A stretch of 64,000 bases of DNA from DASUPK01 sp963804595 (lineage in GTDB: Bacteria > Actinomycetota > Thermoleophilia > Solirubrobacterales > 70-9). A model generated the notes under the pieces. It was not told the DNA's origin. It saw nothing but the letters and a program-made list of their open reading frames with translations, and searched no databases. Both the position numbers and the translations under genes were made by a program. The stretch spans positions 124,001-188,000 of the forward strand of contig CAWDQZ010000009.1 of assembly GCA_963804595.1 (NCBI GenBank), written 5' to 3'. Shown here piece by piece: positions 16,284-24,424 of this stretch (within the stretch, counting starts at the first letter, position 1; every line of letters begins with the position of its first letter).

Positions 16284-17359
16284 CTGTCCTCCTCCCGGCC
16301 GTACTCGAGCATTCCGCCCCGCTGCATCGCCTCGTAGGACGCCAGCCGCAGGCCCATCCCGGAGATGCCCCCAGGACGCTCGTGACCGTCGAGGCCGTCG
16401 TTGCGCACCTCCATCCGGAAGGCGCCCTCCGGGGCCTCGATCGTTACGCGCACCTCGCTCGGCTCAGCGTGCTTCTCGGCGTTCCGGAGCGCCTCGTTGA
16501 GGACGGAGACGGCGAGCGGCTCGAACCGCTCCGGCACTTCCGCGCCATCCCGCCAGTCGACCACCAGAGGGAGGCGCTTGTATTGGCGTCCCAGTCGATC
16601 GAGCTCCGAGCGCAGGCCTCCGTCGGCGAGATCCATCAGAGAGCTCCCGGCAGAGCCGATCAGCGCCTCGCGCAGGTCGCCGAGCGCGCCCTCGATCTCG
16701 GCGGCGCAACGCTCGCGGTCCTCGTCGGCCAGCGGCCTGTCGGATCCCAGTGCCAGCGAGACGCCGAAGAGGCGCTGGGTGACGCGCTCGTGGACCTCGC
16801 GGGCGAGGTCGATGCGCTCGGAGAGGCGGCGACTGCGCTCGAGCTGGCGGGTCACCTCGCGCACGTGGCTCGCCAACGCCGCGGTCCGCCCGAGAGCCTG
16901 CATCGTCGATCGCTCGTGGGAGGTCGTTGCGAATGGCTGCCCGTCGCGGTCGGCGAAGATCACTCCCAGCCAGCGCCCGGCGGCCGCAACCGGGGTGCAG
17001 GTGACCTTCACGATCCCGGGCAGGTGCGAGTACCGGGCGGGCACGTCGTTCTCCAGGTCGGTGGTCTCCACCACGCGGTCCTCGGCGAGGGCCCGCTGGG
17101 CGATCGGTGTCTCCTCCAGGGTCCCGTAACCGTGTTGAATGAACTCGCGATAGACGCCGTGGCTGCCGGCGGGGAGCACCATCCTGCGCTCGGCGTCGTA
17201 GAGGAAGATCACCGCGCGCTCCATCGAGGTCTGCAGGCAGATGGCCTCACAGAGGCGGTCGTAGAAATCGTCGAGACCTCGCTCCTCCTCCAGCTCGAAG
17301 AGCAGCTTCACGACCACGTCCAGTGCCTCTGAGCTGAGCGACTCTTCCTTGGTCGTCAT
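16250..17359 (-). CDS. GAF-domain histidine kinase, HisKA_3 (NarX/DesK-like) type
   Basis: 369 residues from the ATG at 17359. Residues ~10-165 form a GAF sensor (LDDFYDRLCEAICLQTSMER, AVIFLYDAERRMVLPAGS). Then a coiled dimerisation helix with the phospho-His in LAREVHERVTQRLFGVSLAL, and a HATPase_c domain: N-box VLNEALRNAEKHA and G-box GGISGMGLRLASYEAMQRGG. No membrane segments, so it senses a cytosolic signal. It lies between an acyl-CoA synthetase gene and its regulator; lipid or CoA-linked sensing is a guess from context only. Confidence 0.9.
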   Translation of the reverse strand: MTTKEESLSSEALDVVVKLLFELEEERGLDDFYDRLCEAICLQTSMERAVIFLYDAERRMVLPAGSHGVYREFIQHGYGTLEETPIAQRALAEDRVVETTDLENDVPARYSHLPGIVKVTCTPVAAAGRWLGVIFADRDGQPFATTSHERSTMQALGRTAALASHVREVTRQLERSRRLSERIDLAREVHERVTQRLFGVSLALGSDRPLADEDRERCAAEIEGALGDLREALIGSAGSSLMDLADGGLRSELDRLGRQYKRLPLVVDWRDGAEVPERFEPLAVSVLNEALRNAEKHAEPSEVRVTIEAPEGAFRMEVRNDGLDGHERPGGISGMGLRLASYEAMQRGGMLEYGREEDRWRVRLVLPSS

Positions 17360-17391
17360 CCGTCCGGGGTAGCCCCGCAGCGCTCCTTTGG

Positions 17392-18966
17392 TTACTTGAC
17401 CTGCTCGCGCTCCGCCTCGCGGAGCTCGATCCGGCGGATCTTGCCGGTCAGCGTCTTCGGCAGCTCGTCGACGAACTCGATCCGCCTGGGATAGGCGTAG
17501 GCGGAGAGGTGACCGCGCACGAAGCCCTTGATGTCGCCCGCGAGCTCGTCGGAGGGGTCGGAGCCCTCGGCCAGCACGATGAATGCCTTCACGACGTGGC
17601 CCCGCCGCTCGTCCGGCGAGGCGACCGCGGCCGCCTCCCGCACGGCGGGGTGCTCGATGCAGGCCGACTCGACCTCGAAGGGCCCGATCCGGTAGCCGGC
17701 GGAGATGATCACGTCGTCGGCGCGGCCGGAGTACCAGAAGTAGCCGTCCTCGTCGCGCTCGGCGGCATCCTTCGTGTGGAACCACTCGCCGCCGAAGGTC
17801 TCCTCGGCGGCCTCGGGGTTGTTCCAGTAGCCGAGCGGATAGTGCGGGTTCGACCGGGCCCGCAGGCAGATCTCCCCGCGCTCGCCGGTTTCCACGGCGT
17901 TCTCGTCCTCGTCGAGGATCTGGACGTCCCAGCCGGGCATCGGCTTGCCCATCGAGCCCTCGCGGACCTCCATGAAGGGGAAGTTGCCACACAGCGGATA
18001 TGACTCGCTCAGGCCGTAGAAGTCGAGCACCGTGACTCCGTACTGGTCACGGAACCAGCGGATCGCCTCCGGGTTGAGCGGCTCGCCCGCCGAGCAGACC
18101 CGGCGGAACCTCTGCGGGTAGCGCTCGCCGGCGTCCTCGATCGACATCATCGAGCGCATCGCGGTCGGGGTCGTGAAGACGTTGCTGACGCCGTGCTTCG
18201 AGAGCACCTGGAGCTGCTCGTGCGGGTCGAACCCGCCCTCGCGCGCGTAGACGAACTGGACGGCGCCGTAGCGCCACGGGCCGATCAGGGGGCAGATGCC
18301 GGCGGCCCAGGCCCACTCGCCCATGCCGTGAAAGAGCTCGTCCTCCTGCACGTCATGGCAGTAGACGAACTCCTCGTGGCCGAGGATGTAGCGGTGGGCG
18401 TGCAGGATGCCCTTGGCCAAGCCGGTGGTTCCGGACGTGTAGTAGATCTGGGCGGGGTCGTCGGCCGAGGTGTCTTCGGTCTCGAAGGAATCGCTCTGCT
18501 CCGCCAGCAGCCCAGGGTCGAGCACGATCACCTCGTCCACCAGATCCCCCGGCATGCGGTCCGCATTCTCCGCGTCGGTGACGATCACACGCGGCTGGGA
18601 GTCCCGGATGCGGTGGACGATGCCCTCGTCGCCGTAGAGGACGGAGAGCGAGAGCAGGATCGCCCCGGTCTTCCAGGTGCCGAGGAACATCGCGGCGGTC
18701 TCGGGCGAGGCCGGCGCGCAGACGGCCACGCGGTCGCCTCGCTCCACGCCTCTCGAGACGAGCAGGTTTGCCGCGCGGTTGGCGAGCGACCGCTGCTCCG
18801 CCCAGGTGACCCGACGCTCGTTCCCGCGGAAGTCCTCGAAGACCATCGCGGTCTTGTCGCCGGGCTGCCGGTCGCAGACGTCGGCGGCGATGTTGTAGCG
18901 CTCGGGCACACGCCATTCGTGCGCCTCGCACGCCTGCTTATAGCTGAGGGACTCCGTCGCGCTCAT
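17392..18966 (-). CDS. AMP-dependent acyl-CoA synthetase (acetyl/medium-chain type)
   Basis: 524 residues from the ATG at 18966, preceded by GGAGGAGGG. ANL-superfamily motifs: YYTSGTTGLAKGILHAHRY (P-loop), FTTPTAMRSMM, CSAGEPLNPEAIRWF, FYGLSESYPL (A5), YSGRADDVIISAGYRIGPFE (A8 hinge) and LPKTLTGKIRRIELRE with the catalytic lysine. The WAWAAGICPLIGPWRYGA stretch resembles medium-chain acyl-CoA synthetases more than long-chain ones. It makes acyl-CoA through an acyl-AMP. The kinase gene follows after 32 bases, so a three-gene operon is likely. Confidence 0.9.
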   Translation of the reverse strand: MSATESLSYKQACEAHEWRVPERYNIAADVCDRQPGDKTAMVFEDFRGNERRVTWAEQRSLANRAANLLVSRGVERGDRVAVCAPASPETAAMFLGTWKTGAILLSLSVLYGDEGIVHRIRDSQPRVIVTDAENADRMPGDLVDEVIVLDPGLLAEQSDSFETEDTSADDPAQIYYTSGTTGLAKGILHAHRYILGHEEFVYCHDVQEDELFHGMGEWAWAAGICPLIGPWRYGAVQFVYAREGGFDPHEQLQVLSKHGVSNVFTTPTAMRSMMSIEDAGERYPQRFRRVCSAGEPLNPEAIRWFRDQYGVTVLDFYGLSESYPLCGNFPFMEVREGSMGKPMPGWDVQILDEDENAVETGERGEICLRARSNPHYPLGYWNNPEAAEETFGGEWFHTKDAAERDEDGYFWYSGRADDVIISAGYRIGPFEVESACIEHPAVREAAAVASPDERRGHVVKAFIVLAEGSDPSDELAGDIKGFVRGHLSAYAYPRRIEFVDELPKTLTGKIRRIELREAEREQVK

Positions 18967-19062
18967 CGTCACCCTCCTCCGGGTTGCGCTTCGGACATCA
19001 TCGCGCTTTCGAGCGGGCGGAGTTCGTCCGGTCCGCGTCCGACCCATCCGAGAAGGTGAGCG

Positions 19063-20034
19063 ATGCAAGACGGCGAAGACCTAGATCGGGATGCCACCGA
19101 ACTCGACTCAGAACCTGAACGCGAAGCTCTCCCTCACGCAGGTGGGACGCCAGCGCCCCGGCGATCCCGCTCCCGCCTTCGCCCCTCGTCCCAGCCGCGG
19201 CTCGGCGTCGCAGACGAAGATCGTCGGGGGCCCGAGCCACTATCGCGGCGGCTACCACCTGAACGTCTGAAGCGGCTGGCCTGCCTCGTCGCGTGCGGGG
19301 TGGTCGCATTGCCGGCCGGTACGGCGACCGCGGCGAAGCACGGATTTCCCTGGCACGAGCGGGTCCGCGACGCGACCCGATTCCTGGCGGGAAGAACCGG
19401 CACGGGGTCATTCGCGGTGACCGACGAGCGCGGGCGGGTCCACGGCTATCGCGCCTCCGTCCAGTACTCCTCGGCGAGCCTGGTGAAGGCGATGATCATG
19501 GTGGCCTATCTGCGCCGCAGGGACGTGAGAAGGCGCGGTCTCCATCCGGGCGAGCGCCACCTGCTCGGCCCGATGGTTCGGGTCTCCGACAACGATGCCG
19601 CCACCGCGGTCTACGAGCGCGTGGGCACGCACGGGTTGAACCGGCTCGCTCACCGAGCCGGGATGCGGCGTTTCGTCGCCTATCGGGTGTGGGGCGGTTG
19701 CCAGGTCACAGCGCGCGACCAGGCCCGCTTCTTCGCACGGATCCGGTCGCTGCTGCCGCGGCGCCACCGCAAGTACGGAATCGGCCTGCTCCGCAGGATC
19801 GTCTCGTACGAGCGCTGGGGCATCCCGCGGGGCGCCCCGGCAGGCTGGACCCCCTACTTCAAGGGCGGCTGGTTCCCCGACGACGACCGCTGGCGGGTCC
19901 ACCAGGCGGCGCTCCTCCGCAAGGGCGGCCGCCGGATCTCCATCGCCGTCCTCACGCGCGGCAGCCCGAGCCTGGAGTACGGGGCCGCCACGATCAGCGG
20001 TGTCACGTCGCGACTCTTGCGCGGCTACCGCTAG
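19063..20034 (+). CDS. Secreted beta-lactamase/transpeptidase-like serine hydrolase
   Basis: The conserved part starts with a signal peptide LKRLACLVACGVVALPAGTA near 19267. Class A beta-lactamase-type motifs follow: SxxK in YSSASLVKAMIM, SDN in MVRVSDNDAATAVYE, and a KGG box in TPYFKGGWFPDD in place of KTG. The fold is that of serine beta-lactamase-like proteins; many actinobacterial members are not true lactamases. The longest frame from the ATG at 19063 adds ~68 residues whose codon use is unlike coding sequence, so the true start is probably further in, perhaps a CTG at 19267. It converges on the response regulator, the two stop codons sharing CTAG. Confidence 0.75.
   Translation: MQDGEDLDRDATELDSEPEREALPHAGGTPAPRRSRSRLRPSSQPRLGVADEDRRGPEPLSRRLPPERLKRLACLVACGVVALPAGTATAAKHGFPWHERVRDATRFLAGRTGTGSFAVTDERGRVHGYRASVQYSSASLVKAMIMVAYLRRRDVRRRGLHPGERHLLGPMVRVSDNDAATAVYERVGTHGLNRLAHRAGMRRFVAYRVWGGCQVTARDQARFFARIRSLLPRRHRKYGIGLLRRIVSYERWGIPRGAPAGWTPYFKGGWFPDDDRWRVHQAALLRKGGRRISIAVLTRGSPSLEYGAATISGVTSRLLRGYR
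19091..19270 (+). CDS. Possible small ORF ahead of the beta-lactamase-like gene
   Basis: 59 codons, MPPNSTQNLNAKLSLTQVGR to PSHYRGGYHLNV. Codons here nearly all end in G or C, as in real genes of this window, whereas the overlapping N-terminal frame of the next gene has many A/T-ending codons. The stop TGA overlaps a CTG that begins the signal peptide of the beta-lactamase-like protein. No family recognised and no clear ribosome binding site. Confidence 0.35.
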   Translation: MPPNSTQNLNAKLSLTQVGRQRPGDPAPAFAPRPSRGSASQTKIVGGPSHYRGGYHLNV

Positions 20035-20753
20035 GAGCCCGCGTCCTCGGCGAAGCGGTACCCGAGTCGGCGAACCGTGAGGACGAGCTCGGGGTTCTGG
20101 GGGTCGCGCTCGACCTTCTGGCGCAGGTTGGAGATGTGAACGTCGCAGGCGCGGACGTCCCCGCGAAACTCCGTCTGCCAGAGCTCCTCCATGATCTCCT
20201 TGCGCGAGAAGACCTGTCCCGGGCTGCCCGCGAGCAACCGCAGAACCTGGAACTCGGAGCGGGTCAGGTTGGTCGGCTCGCCGCGGACGGTGACGAGATG
20301 CCGCGCCAGGTCGATGGAAACCGGCCCGGCGAGGATCTCGGCCCCCTCATGCCCGTCCGTTGAGCGGTCGAGTTCGCGGCGCCGGAGCTGCGCGCGCACG
20401 CGGCCGAGAAGCTCACGCACGGAGAAAGGCTTGGTGACGTAGTCGTCGGCGCCGACCTCCAGGCCGACCACCTTGTCGACCTCGGCGTCCTTGGCAGTGA
20501 GAAGGATGATCGGGACCGGGCTGTGGGCGCGCACCTCGCGACAGAGATCGAGCCCGCTCTTGCCGGGCATCATGATGTCCAGGATCAGGAGGTCGAAGGC
20601 ATCGTCGGAGATCTGGCCCTCGGCCTCCTCCCCATCTGCCGCCAGGGTCACGTCGAAGCCCTCCTGCTCGAGCGCGTAGCCCACCGACTCACGGACGGAG
20701 AGTTCGTCGTCCACCACCAGGATGCGATTGGCTGTGGGCGGCACGGGGTTCAT
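20031..20753 (-). CDS. OmpR/PhoB-family response regulator
   Basis: 240 residues. Receiver domain: DDE at 15-17, phosphoacceptor D59 in LLILDIMMPGKSGLD, LLTAKD and the KPF lysine in DDYVTKPFSVRELL. C-terminal winged helix: TNLTRSEFQVLRLLAGSPGQ and VHISNLRQKVERDPQNPELV, ending VRRLGYRFAED. It overlaps the kinase gene by 4 bases, a classic kinase-regulator pair. Confidence 0.95.
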   Translation of the reverse strand: MNPVPPTANRILVVDDELSVRESVGYALEQEGFDVTLAADGEEAEGQISDDAFDLLILDIMMPGKSGLDLCREVRAHSPVPIILLTAKDAEVDKVVGLEVGADDYVTKPFSVRELLGRVRAQLRRRELDRSTDGHEGAEILAGPVSIDLARHLVTVRGEPTNLTRSEFQVLRLLAGSPGQVFSRKEIMEELWQTEFRGDVRACDVHISNLRQKVERDPQNPELVLTVRRLGYRFAEDAGS

Positions 20754-22519
20754 GCGACCGGCGTGGGGGTCGGCTTGGCGGCGCGGAGACGGACCCAGAA
20801 CGTGCTGCCCTCGCCCGGTTTGGAGCGGAGCCCGATCTGCCCGCCCATCACGTCCACCATCCGCTTCGCGATCGAGAGCCCGAGGCCGAAGCCCCCGCCC
20901 TCGAGGATCCCCGAGCCTCTGTAGAAGCGTTCGAATACCCGATCTTGCTCGTCAGGCGGGATTCCCTTCCCGGTGTCCTGTACCTCGATGGTCACGGTGT
21001 TCTCGGTCCCGCGAGAGGCGCGAAGGGTAACCGCGCCCGGCGCGGGCGTGTACGCGCAGGCGTTGCTCAGGAGGCCGATCATCACCTGGCGGAGGAGGAC
21101 AGGGTCGCCCTCGGCGACCAGATCGTCATCCGTCTCGTCGATCAGATCGACGCCGTCCGGCTCTTCGATCGCTTGAATCGCCTCCGCGGCCGCGAGGGTC
21201 ACGTCGACGACCTGGGCGGGATCTCGACCGCCGGCTGCCTCCACGCGAGCCAACGTGAGGAGCGACTGGGTCAGGCGGGTCATCCGCTCGGCGTCGTCAC
21301 CGAGGCGCTCGAGGAAGCTGTCACGCACCTCCGGGTCGTCCTTCGCACCGGCCTGCAGGACCTCGATGCCGCTCTTGATCCCAGCGAGCGGATTGCGGAG
21401 CTCGTGGGCCGCGTTGGAGACGAATTCCGCCTCGGCCTGTTCGCGCTTCAACTCCTCGGTGCGATCGCGCACCACAAGCAGGACGGCGTGCTCCGCGGGC
21501 ACCTGCCGCGCCTGTACGCCGTAGAGCCGCCGGTCGATGGAGAGCACGGGGATCTCATCGGCGCCGTGCTCCGCCGCGCGCCGGAGCGAGGGGATCAGGG
21601 CGGCGGCGGGCCTACCGTCGCGAACGAGGCGGCCCGCGGCCGCGTTGGTGAAGCGCACCTCGCCGTCCTCTCCGGCCACGATGACCGCCTCGGTCAGTCC
21701 GTCGAAGACGGCGGAGAGACGGTCGCGCTCGGTGGCCAGCATCCCGAACGTCTCGCGGAGCTCCTGGCGCATCTTGTCCAGCGAGCGGGTCAGGTCCCCG
21801 ACCTCGTCGCCCCCGCCGGCCGGCAGAGGCGCATCGAAGTCGCCGGCTGCCATCTGTTCGGCCGCACTCGCCAGTCGACGGATCCGGGTCGCGATCACCG
21901 ACGAGGTCAGGAAGCCGACCAGGACCCCGATCACGATGGCGATCATGAGCGCACGAAGCCGATCTCCGCGCAGCTCGTCGAACGCGTGGGTGAGCGCGGG
22001 GGGCGGGTCGGCGCGGACGATCACCACACCCCGCACCGGGACCTTGCCGCCGCCGAAGACCGGCGCGGCGGCGACGGTGGTGTTGTCGGCCAGGCTCGCC
22101 TTGTAGCGACGGCCATCGAGGGCGACGCGAAAGGCCTCGGGCCTCTGCGGCAGCCCGTCGAGGACGGCGAAGGTCTGGCCGGGAGCGAAGGGGTGACCGT
22201 GGCGGTTGAGGGCCCAGGCCTTGAACGTCGCCGAGTTCGACTGGGCGAGAACGTTCGCGGCGTGGAGCTTGTCGACTCGGCCGAGATCGTCGGCGAGGCT
22301 CGCCGTCTTCCCGACCGCCAGATCGGCGGACTCACTCTGCAAGGTGCGACCCGAGGAGTCGTCCACGAAGACGTAGACCGATGCGGCGGTGATCAGGCTG
22401 ACCAGCGCGAACGCCGTGCCGAGCCAAAGCCGCATCGGTATGCGGCGACCTCTGCCTCTCCCTGAAACGGGTTGCTCCTCGGCTCCGCCTCGGATCACCC
22501 TCGCATTAGCCTGAGCCAT
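20750..22519 (-). CDS. Membrane sensor histidine kinase with HAMP domain
   Basis: About 589 residues. First membrane helix LWLGTAFALVSLITAASVYVF, an extracellular sensor of ~150 residues (LADDLGRVDKLHAANVLAQS onward), second helix ALMIAIVIGVLVGFLTSSV, HAMP, a degenerate PAS region (VFDGLTEAVIVAGEDGEVRF), HisKA with H in FVSNAAHELRNPLAGI, and HATPase_c with N-box MIGLLSNACAYTP, VQDTGKGIPP and GFGLGLSIAKRMV. Start is uncertain: an ATG at 22519 puts the dispersed repeat inside the coding region (NARVIRGGAEEQPV); an ATG at 22435 would place it just upstream. Confidence 0.92.
   Translation of the reverse strand: MAQANARVIRGGAEEQPVSGRGRGRRIPMRLWLGTAFALVSLITAASVYVFVDDSSGRTLQSESADLAVGKTASLADDLGRVDKLHAANVLAQSNSATFKAWALNRHGHPFAPGQTFAVLDGLPQRPEAFRVALDGRRYKASLADNTTVAAAPVFGGGKVPVRGVVIVRADPPPALTHAFDELRGDRLRALMIAIVIGVLVGFLTSSVIATRIRRLASAAEQMAAGDFDAPLPAGGGDEVGDLTRSLDKMRQELRETFGMLATERDRLSAVFDGLTEAVIVAGEDGEVRFTNAAAGRLVRDGRPAAALIPSLRRAAEHGADEIPVLSIDRRLYGVQARQVPAEHAVLLVVRDRTEELKREQAEAEFVSNAAHELRNPLAGIKSGIEVLQAGAKDDPEVRDSFLERLGDDAERMTRLTQSLLTLARVEAAGGRDPAQVVDVTLAAAEAIQAIEEPDGVDLIDETDDDLVAEGDPVLLRQVMIGLLSNACAYTPAPGAVTLRASRGTENTVTIEVQDTGKGIPPDEQDRVFERFYRGSGILEGGGFGLGLSIAKRMVDVMGGQIGLRSKPGEGSTFWVRLRAAKPTPTPVA
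22465..22507 (-). repeat. Dispersed 43-nt repeat, copy 2, at the kinase start
   Basis: Same flanking blocks as 13477-13520 (24 and 12 identical bases), with a 7-nt centre instead of 8. The length difference changes the reading frame between copies, so conservation is at DNA or RNA level, not peptide level. It again contains GAGGAG on the minus strand. The 14-codon ORF of copy 1 is here cut to three codons by TGA. Confidence 0.7.
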
Positions 22520-22544
22520 CGTTGAAGAGATTGTTACCGCTTGC

Positions 22545-23684
22545 TCACACTTCCGGTGCAAGCGTGGCGCTGAGGCGCAGCCAGAGCGCCTCCAGGGCGA
22601 GCTCCTCCGAGACGTTCACCCGGAGGCGCCGGCGGGTGTCGAGGACCCACTCGACGGCGGTGCGCGCCCTGCCCGGGTCGAGCCCCTCCGCGTCCTCGGA
22701 GAGCTGGTCGAGCCGGTCGGTGTTGAGAACGACCTCGGTGGCGCCGGAGCCGATCGCAGCCAGGTCCCGGTACCAGTCGCAGCACAGTGCCAGGCCCAGG
22801 TCCAGGGCCTGGGTCCGGGCCCGCCGCTCCGTGCGCCGCACCTGCTCGATCGCCTCGCGCGTCAGCTTGCCCTTGCGCCCCCGTCTGGCCGTGACCTCCG
22901 CTTCCTCGAGCAGACGGCGCTCCTCCTCGGCGCCGGCCGCCTCGCCGGCCTCGCTCGCGGCAGCCAGCAGCTCGCGCCAAGGCTCGGCCACGGCGGATCC
23001 TGAGCGCGGGGCACGGGCCGCCTTCTCGGCGATCGCGCGCAGGGCGGCTCCGCGGTCATCGGTCAGTAGGCGAGCCAGCTCCACGTCGCCGCCGCTGAGG
23101 CGGGCGGCCGCGTCCGCGTCCGGCCCCACACCGAGGGCCTCGAGCACCGCGCCGGGGGCCAGCGGCCCGAACTCGATGGGGGCGCAGCGCGAGAGAATCG
23201 TCTCCGCGAGCTGCTCGGGCTCGGAGCAGACCAGGATCAGATGAGCGAAGGGGGCCGGCTCTTCGAGGGTCTTGAGCAGTGCGTTCTGGCTCTCATCGCG
23301 CAGATCCTCGGCCTCCTCGATGACGAAGACGCGGCGCGTCCCCTCGGCGGGGCTGAGGCTGGACGCCCGGATCACCTGCTCGCGGACGTCCTCCACCAGA
23401 TGCTGGGCCCCGGGCGGGCGAAGCCAGACGAGGTCGGGATGCGGGGAGGGATCGAGCAGCGCTCGTCGCCGGGCATCGTCCGGATCCGCGGCTCCCTCGG
23501 CGAGCAGCTCCGCGGCGAACGCCCGCGCCGCGCCCGCCTTGCCCGCGCCGCGCGGCCCGCGGAACAGGTAGGCGTGGCCCGGGGATGAGAGCGCTGCGGC
23601 CAGCGCGAAGGCCGCTCGCGGCTGGTGCCTCGTCGCCTCGGCAAGGGCCTCGGGAATGGCCGGGTTCGTGGCCGCTTCCATCAC
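22545..23684 (-). CDS. holB: DNA polymerase III subunit delta'
   Basis: 379 residues, AAA+ clamp-loader subunit. Altered Walker A FRGPRGAGKAGAARAFAAEL, DEAD-like box VFVIEEAEDLRDESQNALLK, and sensor 1 in LILVCSEPEQLAETILSRCA (SRC motif). The C-terminal helical domain is rich in RRGRKGKLTREAIEQVRRTE. The zinc-binding cysteines of the Gram-negative HolB are absent. It works with DnaX and HolA to load the sliding clamp. It overlaps tmk by 4 bases, a gene order common across bacteria. Confidence 0.85.
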   Translation of the reverse strand: MMEAATNPAIPEALAEATRHQPRAAFALAAALSSPGHAYLFRGPRGAGKAGAARAFAAELLAEGAADPDDARRRALLDPSPHPDLVWLRPPGAQHLVEDVREQVIRASSLSPAEGTRRVFVIEEAEDLRDESQNALLKTLEEPAPFAHLILVCSEPEQLAETILSRCAPIEFGPLAPGAVLEALGVGPDADAAARLSGGDVELARLLTDDRGAALRAIAEKAARAPRSGSAVAEPWRELLAAASEAGEAAGAEEERRLLEEAEVTARRGRKGKLTREAIEQVRRTERRARTQALDLGLALCCDWYRDLAAIGSGATEVVLNTDRLDQLSEDAEGLDPGRARTAVEWVLDTRRRLRVNVSEELALEALWLRLSATLAPEV

Positions 23685-24283
23685 GCGCGGACCCCCTGCA
23701 CCTCGGCGAGGACCGCCGTGTGAACGTCGTCCCGGCCGCCTTCGGCATCTACCACCCGGACCCGATCGGAGTGGCGCCGCGCGACTTCGTCATAGCCCTC
23801 CGCGACCAGCCGCTGCAGCTCGATTCCCTCGCCCTCGAAACGGTCGGCCTTGCGCCGGCCGATGCGCGCGGCGGCCAGGTCGGGGGCGATGCGAAGCAGG
23901 ATCGTGACGTCGGGCCAGACTCCGCCGGTGGCGAGGTCGCAGATCTCCTCGACGCGGTCGACGCCGAGGCCGCGCGCCACCCCCTGGTAGGCGACACTCG
24001 AATCGCTGAACCGATCGCAGACCACGTCGCGGCGCTCGTCCCGGGCCGGTCCGATCACCCGCGCGACCAGCTCCGCGCGCGCCGCGCAGAAGAGCAGAAG
24101 CTCGGCGAGGGGGTCGAGCTCCAGCGCCGGGTCCTTGAGCAGCGCGCGGACCCGCTCGCCGGTGTCGGTCCCACCGGGCTCGCGCACCAGGACCACCTCG
24201 TCGCCGAGCGCGGCGGCGAGCAGCTTCGCCTGAGTCGTCTTGCCCGACCCGTCGATTCCCTCGAGTGAGATGAACATCGGCAT
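23681..24283 (-). CDS. tmk: Thymidylate kinase
   Basis: 200 residues. P-loop LEGIDGSGKTTQAKLL, DRX motif VVCDRFSDSSVAYQG, the GGTDTGERVRALLKD dTMP-binding loop with its REPGGT, and a LID region RIGRRKADRFEGEGIE. It phosphorylates dTMP to dTDP. Second-codon choice (MPM or MF) is open by two residues. First gene of a tmk-holB-kinase-regulator run on the minus strand. Confidence 0.93.
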   Translation of the reverse strand: MPMFISLEGIDGSGKTTQAKLLAAALGDEVVLVREPGGTDTGERVRALLKDPALELDPLAELLLFCAARAELVARVIGPARDERRDVVCDRFSDSSVAYQGVARGLGVDRVEEICDLATGGVWPDVTILLRIAPDLAAARIGRRKADRFEGEGIELQRLVAEGYDEVARRHSDRVRVVDAEGGRDDVHTAVLAEVQGVRA

Positions 24284-24424
24284 CCAGGCTAACCGCCGCC
24301 CGGACGCGGCCCCCGGGAGCGAGCGGGAACTACCTGCATTCCGCGTTTTATTTCCGGCGGCTCAGCCGGTAGCGAGGAGGAACCACACCAAAGCGGCTTA
24401 CTTCTCGGCCCGTCTGAGCACGGC

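Noticed and set aside
20945..22465. Long plus-strand open frame (506 codons) opposite the sensor kinase
   Set aside because: Antisense shadow; the kinase has all HAMP, HisKA and HATPase motifs and the opposite frame has none.
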